Positions 59,601 to 64,000 of a stretch of DNA of 64,000 nt are shown in pieces. The notes under the pieces were generated by a model. The model was given only the letters and a program-made list of their open reading frames with translations, was not told the DNA's origin and made no database searches. Each line of letters opens with the position of its first letter. Position 1 is the first letter of the stretch. Origin of the DNA: Gammaproteobacteria bacterium. Lineage in GTDB: Bacteria > Pseudomonadota > Gammaproteobacteria > Thiohalomonadales > Thiohalomonadaceae. Position numbers and translations under genes: made by a program. The stretch lies in assembly GCA_003252455.1 (NCBI GenBank), contig QKED01000033.1, forward strand, positions 1-64,000. Direction: 5' to 3'.

Positions 59601-61477
59601 TCGAGGGCGACGTGAGCGCCTCCATTACCGTGAGCGGCGATGTCGTCGACATCCACACCCTGGGTAGCTACACCCTGGTCTACAGTGCACAGGACAGCCA
59701 CGGCAATGTCGGCAACACCACACGCACCGTGGTGGTCACCGACACCCTGCCACCACCGCCCTGGACGCGCATCGCCCCACCGCTGCCGACCAACGACTTC
59801 ACCCGAGTGATCCATACCGGCAGCCAGTTCATCGCCGTCGGCAAGGGCGGGCTCATCGCCACCAGTGCGAATGGGCGTGACTGGATCCAGCGCACCAGTC
59901 CGGTGAGCAGCGACATCAACGACGTCATCTGGGACGGCAACCGGGCGATCCTGGTGGCCGGCACGCCCAGCGCCGCCGACGAGGCGGGGGTGCTCTCCAC
60001 CAGCAGCGACGGCGCCCAGTGGAGCAGCCCAGTGACGGTGAGCCGCTACGCCCTCTACGCCATCGTGCAGCAGGGCGACAGCTACCTGGTCAGCGACCGC
60101 GCCGCCACCGCCTACAGCAGCAGTGACCTGAACCAGTGGAACACCGGCGGCAGCAGCGGCTCGGCCCTGAAGGCGCTGGCGGTGGACGCCAACGGCATTG
60201 CGATCGGCGTCGCCTACAACCTCCTCATCGGCAGCCCTGATGCCGGCACCAGCTGGAGCTACAAGATGACCCTGGCCGGCGGCCTCAACGATGTCGCCAC
60301 CGGCAACGGCACCACCCTCGCCGTGGGCGACGCCAACCTGGTACGCGACTACAGCAGCTACTACAACACCACCCAATACACCGGTGCCAACCAACCCTAC
60401 GCCAACTACACCGGCGTCAGCTGGACCGGCAGCCAGTTCCTCATCGCCAGCGACAAGGGCAGTGTCTACGCCAACGGCACGGGTAGCTGGGTACGCCACG
60501 ACACCGGCACCAGTGGCTACGGCCAATTCACCGCCCTTGCCCAAGGTGGCGGCACCACGGTGGTGGTGGGACGCTACGGCGAGGTGCTGAGTTCACCCGA
60601 CCTCACCCTCTGGAGCGAGGCGAATCCCCTGCCGTTCAAGGGCTCGCCACAGTGGTTCCTCTACGGTAACGGTCGCTACCTGGTGATCGACACCTCCGGC
60701 AACAGCTGGAGCAGCACCGACCTGCAGAGCTGGGCCCCCCTCGCCCCCACGGTAAAGGCCGACTACTACATCGCCGATCCCAGCGGCTTCGTCGGCCTGC
60801 GTTATATGAGCAGCAGCACCATGAACCGCTACACCAGCAACGATGGCGAGAGTTGGAGCTTCACCGGCACCACCAGCCCCAACGCCGTCGCCACCGGTCA
60901 CACCCTGGTGGACGGCGACCTTTGGCTGATGCCGAGCTACCAAGGCAAGATCGCCTACTCCACCGATCGTGGCGTGAGTTGGGCCACCGCCAGCACCGGA
61001 CTCAGCAGCAGCTACTACGCCATCGAGAAGATCGACGGCCAGTACATCGCCGTCGGCCAGTACGGCGCCATCGCCGTGAGCGGCAACGGCTACAGTTGGA
61101 GCAGCCGCAGCTCGGGCACCGGCCAACACCTCTCCGGCGTGGCCAGCGACGGCACCACCCTCATCGCCACGGCCTACAGCCCGAGCTGGAGCAGCGCCAC
61201 CGGCTACCAGAGCCAGTTCCTCACCAGCCAGGACGGCGGTGCCACCTGGAGCGTCAGCCCCCATGTCGGCAGTCGTTTGTGGGGGATTACCTATGTAGGT
61301 AACCACTGGGTCGCTTTCAGCAGCGAAGGGAGCTACGCTTATGCGAGCACCGACGGCACCTCTTGGTCCCCCATCGGTGGCTTCCCTCGCTCCGGCACCT
61401 ACCCGACCCCGAGCTATCGCGTTGGGGAGCGGGTCTACCGGGTCGGAGTCTCCTCTACAGCGGTATTCAACCCCTGA
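56618..61477 (+). CDS. Giant surface lipoprotein with HYR/Ig-like domains and BNR-type propeller
   Basis: A 1619-residue exported lipoprotein. The signal ends in the lipobox LLHAC (Cys21), followed by a seven-glycine run and a Thr-rich linker. A large N-terminal region (about 36-700) has no recognised family. Three HYR-type repeats follow (about 704-790, 791-876 and 877-964), each ending with a GNTQVTFSAQDSAGN-like motif. A DUF5011-like Ig domain (about 966-1042) contains FSDPGASAQDLIEGDVS. The last ~570 residues are Ser/Thr/Tyr-rich repeats with WSS, S-x-D-G-x-x-W and G-x-Y elements, as in BNR/Ycf48-type beta-propellers. A role in adhesion or carbohydrate binding at the cell surface is likely. 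AAGG lies about 10 nt before the ATG. Confidence 0.88.
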   Translation: MRTHLPRTLLLLALGGLLHACGGGGGGGTTTTPSNAITAVPSLGLIQQAEVVFYQADGTTVLGRRFTGADGTIRLNYSSTYEGPVVIKVLGGVNARYFDESLGHFQPFGPGQEMHAIVPSAKGTFAVTPLTEVAYQAAAQNGLLGGGQRISVEATNELNHRVRSALAPEIDDITTPPTLVTTGTTGLGDTPADRYAMRLAAYAELAQKNGTDLITLSQKMAADLADDEELNRSGSAADAPYGADFADELYGHLQTMATTYAGSELRARIQDPNELFDDVTNHIKTGDVTNSGGTALVPDGNGMALDGGNGITATLDGTAITYRNASYLAFPTQIAVFDAFEGESALTKWAIEGFEPRLGSQACGSGTELPNIRLFINGIAAAYQSEACEILVTKIGFDTIEGRFAARMQALSGDAAGSVFVVTDGYFRYRAVQNPTYDFGAVDDGLPLLQAAQGSYSAYVWRSTHPDQGVGAFTFSMQPSGAQGRVTGTPQSITTAEPYADSALAIAGDLTDIFAAGFLSPSGFTGGAYRFTFIDLLQEGRPTMTVFLHPNGLITGTYSDPDGSFDFTNNPNDRYGLTAPAELTELAGTYRAEGYFFVSGPLEFQVGADGAVSYTDPASCAIVTLPWDGNGDYLTRQGDGGMQLRIHDMAHERLAHFSYDQRGIWEFRIGEAAGTNIYRTTGASSGTFGDYGLSLCRAQQNDTTPPSISVPADITVNALDANGTPYNHYSLNGFMNGASGSDTLLDWSFPATITHDAPAILPLGTTEVTFTATDAAGNSASASARVTVADTQGPVITLPGSAVIPLAGPSGTPLSDSEVQALLAAVSASDNLDGGVAVQHNMPDPLPFGNTQVTFSAQDSAGNHSNATLVVSVQDLTGPLVTPPADTTVAALDASGTRLVASDVQAFLAGVDASDNRDGYAQLHISHDLSDPIALGGHTVTFTVTDRMGNETQASAQLTVADLTGPVVSLHGANPITLLQGSAFSDPGASAQDLIEGDVSASITVSGDVVDIHTLGSYTLVYSAQDSHGNVGNTTRTVVVTDTLPPPPWTRIAPPLPTNDFTRVIHTGSQFIAVGKGGLIATSANGRDWIQRTSPVSSDINDVIWDGNRAILVAGTPSAADEAGVLSTSSDGAQWSSPVTVSRYALYAIVQQGDSYLVSDRAATAYSSSDLNQWNTGGSSGSALKALAVDANGIAIGVAYNLLIGSPDAGTSWSYKMTLAGGLNDVATGNGTTLAVGDANLVRDYSSYYNTTQYTGANQPYANYTGVSWTGSQFLIASDKGSVYANGTGSWVRHDTGTSGYGQFTALAQGGGTTVVVGRYGEVLSSPDLTLWSEANPLPFKGSPQWFLYGNGRYLVIDTSGNSWSSTDLQSWAPLAPTVKADYYIADPSGFVGLRYMSSSTMNRYTSNDGESWSFTGTTSPNAVATGHTLVDGDLWLMPSYQGKIAYSTDRGVSWATASTGLSSSYYAIEKIDGQYIAVGQYGAIAVSGNGYSWSSRSSGTGQHLSGVASDGTTLIATAYSPSWSSATGYQSQFLTSQDGGATWSVSPHVGSRLWGITYVGNHWVAFSSEGSYAYASTDGTSWSPIGGFPRSGTYPTPSYRVGERVYRVGVSSTAVFNP

Positions 61478-61482
61478 GGAGG

Positions 61483-61512
61483 TAGCGCCTCGCCGCCCGC
61501 GGAGGGGCGCTA
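61483..61512 (+). terminator. Hairpin after the giant lipoprotein gene
   Basis: TAGCGCCTC pairs with GGGGCGCTA (one T-G wobble) around a 12-nt loop, 5 bp after the stop. An A-run rather than a T-run follows, so on the plus strand it is a weak terminator candidate. Confidence 0.3.
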
Positions 61513-61680
61513 TACCCGAGGAAAAAAATCGGACTTGTACCGAAATTTGTAGATACTTTATTAGCGTTTTCTGTTACGCTTCTACTTAGTGGCTGTGCAG
61601 ACTGGTGCACCGATAGGCTCATCCTCTGCGCTGTTGCTAAGAGAATTCAACACCTCCGACAACAAACAAGGAACTATCCA

Positions 61681-62079
61681 ATGAAGATGCGCACTCTCCT
61701 TGCTGCCTCCGCTCTGTTCGCAGTCGCCACCACCGCCAACGCCTGGTGGGGTCCCTTCGACAACGATGGTTGGGGCAACGGCAACGGCTACAACGACGGT
61801 AACGGCTGGGGCGACGGCTACGGCGACGGTGACGGCTCCTTCGACTTCAGCATGAGCGGTCGTGGTCGTGGTAACGGTCGTGGCTACGGCTACAACAACT
61901 ACCGTGGTTACAACGGCTACAACGGCTACAACGGTTATGGCCCCTACGGCTACGCCCCCTACGGTTACGCCCCCTACGGCGCTCCCTACGGTGCTCCGGC
62001 CCCCTACGGCTACCCCGCCCCTGTCGCCCCCGCTGCCCCGGCTGCACCTGCCGCCCCGGCTGCCCCCGCTGCCAAGTAA
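61681..62079 (+). CDS. Sulfur globule protein
   Basis: A 132-residue exported structural protein of the sulfur-globule envelope, which encloses periplasmic sulfur deposits in sulfur-oxidising bacteria. The signal peptide [20 protein letters not shown] ends at A-NA before WWGPFDND. The mature part is Gly/Tyr/Asn-rich ([14 protein letters not shown], then GYNGYNGYN and [11 protein letters not shown]) and ends in PAAPAAP repeats. This is the composition and order of the Allochromatium SgpA/B/C (CV1-CV3) family. AAGGA lies about 9 nt before the ATG and a strong terminator follows, so it is an independent, probably highly expressed unit. The upstream spacer (61513-61680) is AT-richer; a TTGTAC at 61535 may be a -35, but no clear -10 was found. 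Confidence 0.9.
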   Translation: MKMRTLLAASALFAVATTANAWWGPFDNDGWGNGNGYNDGNGWGDGYGDGDGSFDFSMSGRGRGNGRGYGYNNYRGYNGYNGYNGYGPYGYAPYGYAPYGAPYGAPAPYGYPAPVAPAAPAAPAAPAAPAAK

Positions 62080-62118
62080 GGTGTCCGGCGACCACAAGGT
62101 CGCCCGCATCTGAAGCGG

Positions 62119-62152
62119 AAAAGGCCCGCCCGGTTACCCGGACGGGCCTTTT
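62119..62152 (+). terminator. Rho-independent terminator of the sulfur globule gene
   Basis: A 10-bp stem (AAAAGGCCCG/CGGGCCTTTT) encloses a smaller CCGG/CCGG hairpin, and the stem's own T-tract ends the transcript. It starts 39 bp after the stop. The symmetric A/T tracts also allow function from the other side. Confidence 0.9.
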
Positions 62153-62272
62153 GCATCTCTGCCTCCCCTATCGGCGCCACCCCGATCGCGACGGCCTACG
62201 CTTCAGAAGAAGCCAGCGCGCCCCAAGCTGCTAGAATGGTGCCCCGCACGCCAGACGCGCCGCACCCGCACC

Positions 62273-62647
62273 ATGATCGGCAAGACCCTCTTCACCCTCC
62301 TCGTCATCCTCGCCGCACTGAGCTGGTTACGCTATCAGGGCGCCGTGCGCCCCGGGCCGAATGCCACACAACGTCCCTCCCCCCCTGCACGCACACCCTA
62401 CTACCTCGCCTTCGGCGTGGCCGCACTGTTCGTCATCAGCGGCGGGCTCTACTGGTATGGGCAGTGGCAACACGCGCGGGCGGTGCTGGAGATCCATGTC
62501 AGCCACCCGGGAAGCGGTCAGGTCACCACCTATCAGGCGCGCCGAGAGGCGATCAATGGGCGCCGCTTCACCACCCTGGATGGGCGCGATATCAGCCTCT
62601 CGGCGGATGAGCGCATGGAGCTGCGCGAGACCCCGGAACGCCCCTGA
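62273..62647 (+). CDS. Uncharacterised two-helix membrane protein
   Basis: A 124-residue protein with two hydrophobic helices (about 4-19 and 42-63) joined by a Pro-rich loop, and a ~60-residue hydrophilic tail (EIHVSHPGSGQVTTYQARRE). It is probably an inner-membrane protein with its tail on one side. No Shine-Dalgarno sequence precedes the ATG at 62273, and no family is recognised. It is convergent with the truncated haemoglobin gene, whose stop lies 3 bp beyond. Confidence 0.55.
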   Translation: MIGKTLFTLLVILAALSWLRYQGAVRPGPNATQRPSPPARTPYYLAFGVAALFVISGGLYWYGQWQHARAVLEIHVSHPGSGQVTTYQARREAINGRRFTTLDGRDISLSADERMELRETPERP

Positions 62648-62650
62648 GAC

Positions 62651-63079
62651 TCAGTGTGGATGGGGGTGATGATGGGCGTGTTGTGCCGCCTCACCCTGAT
62701 TGCGCATGGAGTTGGCCACACGCAGGAAGGCGGCGTGCAACTGCTCGCGCAGCCCCGAATCGAGCCCCTCCTCCTGCATCGCACGGTCCATGCAGTACAT
62801 CCACTGGTCGCGCGCGCGCTCATCGATGGGGAAGGGCATGTGACGTGCGCGCAGGCGCGGTGGGCCGAACTTCTGCGCATAGAGCGGCGGGCCACCCATC
62901 CAGCCGGAGAGGAAGGCGACGAGTTTCTCCTCCGCCACGCCCAGATCGGCGTGCATGGCGCGGATCTCACGGGTCTCTGGTAGAGAATCCATCAAGCGGT
63001 AGAAGCGCTGCACCAAGGCACGGATGCCCTGCTCACCACCGATGGCCTGATAATGGGGGTTCTGTTGGATCGGGATCAT
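62651..63079 (-). CDS. Group II truncated haemoglobin
   Basis: A 142-residue haem protein of the truncated (2-on-2) globin family. The group II pattern is clear: IGGEQGIRALVQRFY at the start, LSGWMGGPPLYAQKFGPPRL before the F helix, proximal His in RARHMPFPI, and RDQWMYCMDRAM with the group II Trp. Such globins bind O2 or NO and serve in detoxification or sensing. The C-terminus ends in a His-rich tail (HAHHHPHPH) that could bind metal and is not part of the fold. Its ATG overlaps the stop of the GGDEF regulator gene (ATGA), so the two are translationally coupled. Confidence 0.92.
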   Translation of the reverse strand: MIPIQQNPHYQAIGGEQGIRALVQRFYRLMDSLPETREIRAMHADLGVAEEKLVAFLSGWMGGPPLYAQKFGPPRLRARHMPFPIDERARDQWMYCMDRAMQEEGLDSGLREQLHAAFLRVANSMRNQGEAAQHAHHHPHPH

Positions 63080-64000
63080 GGCGCCTCGGCCTGAGTTATG
63101 TCGGTTTCTGGGGCATCGGGGTGGGCGAGCATGACACGGTTGCGCCCGGCGTGCTTGGCCGCATAGAGCGCCTTATCGGCGGCCACCCCGAGGGCTTGCG
63201 CATCGGCAAACAGGGGAAACATGGCGACTCCGGCACTGAAGGTGACATGAAATGCGCCGCAATCACTCTGCTGCTCGATGGCCGCGAAGTCCTCGCGTAG
63301 CTCGTTGACCACCTCGGCAGCCCCCTCTGCATCGATATCCGGCAGTACCACGGCAAACTCCTCGCCACCGTAGCGGCCGATCAGGTCGGAACCACGCAGT
63401 CGCTGACGCAACAGGCGGGCGATGGTGCGCAGCACCTGGTCGCCCACCGCATGACCGTGCAGGTCGTTGACCCGTTTGAAGTGGTCCAGGTCCAGCATTA
63501 CATAGGCCAACTGGGTCTGGTTGCGCCGGGCCCGCTTCAGCTCGGCGAGCAGCGCTTCACTGGCGGCGCTGTGGTTGAGCAGGCCGGTGAGGCCATCGTG
63601 CAGTAGCTGGCCACGCACCAGCCGCGCCCGCTCCACTCGATGGCGCACCGCACGCACCAGCAGCTCGGGGGGGACCGGCTTGGAGAGGAGCTTGTCGCCA
63701 CTGTGGTAGTCGCGGTGCGGTGGGCTGCTGGCCTCCTCGGGGCGGATGAGGAAGATGAGCGGCACGCCGACAAACTGCGGGTGCTGGCGGATCACCTCGC
63801 CGAGCAGGCTACCATCGGCGTCTGGTAGCTGGGTATCGAGCAGGATCAGCTCGGGCAGAAACTCGCCGAGCCGCTCCAACACCCCCGCCGCACGCTGCAG
63901 CAGGCACACCTCCAGCCCCTCGCTGCGCAGCAGTTGACGGTAGTAGGCCCCGAGCGGCGCGCTATAGGTGAGGATCGCCACCTTGTACGGGCGGCGATCG
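63076..64000 (-). CDS. Response regulator diguanylate cyclase (REC-GGDEF), 5' end outside window
   Basis: A protein of at least 308 residues; the frame stays open to the window edge, and the GTG at 63981 falls within the receiver's first strand (KVAILTYSAP), so the true start lies outside. The receiver has the acceptor Asp in LILLDTQLPDADG and a Lys in LLSKPVPPELL. The GGDEF domain has DGLTGLLNHSA, MLDLDHFKRVNDLHGHAVGD and the active-site GRYGGEEFAVVLP, so it should make cyclic di-GMP. An RxxD inhibitory site is not obvious. It is coupled by ATGA overlap to a truncated haemoglobin, suggesting a link between O2 or NO and c-di-GMP. Further receiver domains may precede it. Confidence 0.9.
   Translation of the reverse strand, partial: DRRPYKVAILTYSAPLGAYYRQLLRSEGLEVCLLQRAAGVLERLGEFLPELILLDTQLPDADGSLLGEVIRQHPQFVGVPLIFLIRPEEASSPPHRDYHSGDKLLSKPVPPELLVRAVRHRVERARLVRGQLLHDGLTGLLNHSAASEALLAELKRARRNQTQLAYVMLDLDHFKRVNDLHGHAVGDQVLRTIARLLRQRLRGSDLIGRYGGEEFAVVLPDIDAEGAAEVVNELREDFAAIEQQSDCGAFHVTFSAGVAMFPLFADAQALGVAADKALYAAKHAGRNRVMLAHPDAPETDITQAEAP

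Noticed and set aside
57962-60544. An 860-codon open frame on the minus strand inside the giant lipoprotein gene
   Set aside because: It is a mirror of the GC-rich, Gly/Thr/Ser-coded plus-strand gene. The product is Val/Gly/Ala-rich low complexity with no ribosome site or domain.

Overview
The window is GC-rich, densely packed bacterial DNA. Several features point to a sulfur-oxidising gammaproteobacterium, close to purple sulfur bacteria (Chromatiales) in character. These are the order lptM-lysA ... dapF-DUF484-xerC, a Rep helicase most like the enterobacterial one, the coaD-yfhL pair, and a sulfur globule protein gene at 61681. No phototrophy gene, rRNA, tRNA, insertion sequence, phage gene or CRISPR array is visible, so the taxonomic placement is an inference.

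Layout. 1-9 kb: the end of an ABC ATPase gene, two membrane hybrid histidine kinases (one of 1811 residues with a fused periplasmic binding domain) and a small CDGSH iron-sulfur protein. 9.2-14.6 kb: a four-gene plus-strand operon encoding an alpha/beta hydrolase with a cysteine nucleophile, a 201-residue protein, a membrane-anchored metallophosphoesterase and a cholesterol-oxidase-like GMC flavoprotein with a four-cysteine cluster. 14.7-17.7 kb: a membrane/spermidine-synthase fusion. 17.7-22.5 kb: a minus-strand run of coaD, yfhL ferredoxin, histidine phosphatase, riboflavin synthase, SGNH hydrolase and acyltransferase-SGNH. 22.6-24.0 kb: moeB, a JAMM peptidase and a coupled two-helix membrane protein. 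24-27.5 kb: small unknown genes, an EamA permease and a glycosyltransferase. 27.5-33.5 kb: a solute-binding protein gene directly followed by two hybrid kinases, with no transporter genes. 33.5-39.6 kb: SulP permease, arsenate reductase, a pseudo-esterase/TlpA fusion, a SPOR protein and a DUF6515-like protein.

39.7-47.7 kb: the xerC-DUF484-dapF operon, separated from lysA-lptM by an opposing gene and a methyltransferase, then a large MscS channel and a small, apparently frameshifted membrane gene. 47.8-52.3 kb: rep, a RES-Xre toxin-antitoxin pair whose toxin gene is broken by a 7-bp tandem duplication, a tandem array of about 196-bp hairpin-rich repeats, and two small genes. 52.3-64 kb: a Na/Pi cotransporter, a NarX-like kinase, a 1619-residue HYR/propeller lipoprotein, the sulfur globule protein, a truncated haemoglobin and a GGDEF response regulator running off the right edge.

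Themes. Signal transduction is heavily represented: four hybrid kinases, one NarX-like kinase and one GGDEF regulator. Sulfur and redox chemistry recurs in the sulfur globule protein, SulP, MoeB/JAMM, CDGSH and YfhL Fe-S proteins, TlpA and ArsC. Many genes are coupled by GTGA, ATGA or TGATG overlaps. The most unusual items are the split GMC/hydrolase operon, the disrupted RES toxin next to the hairpin repeat array, and the binding-protein/hybrid-kinase operon.
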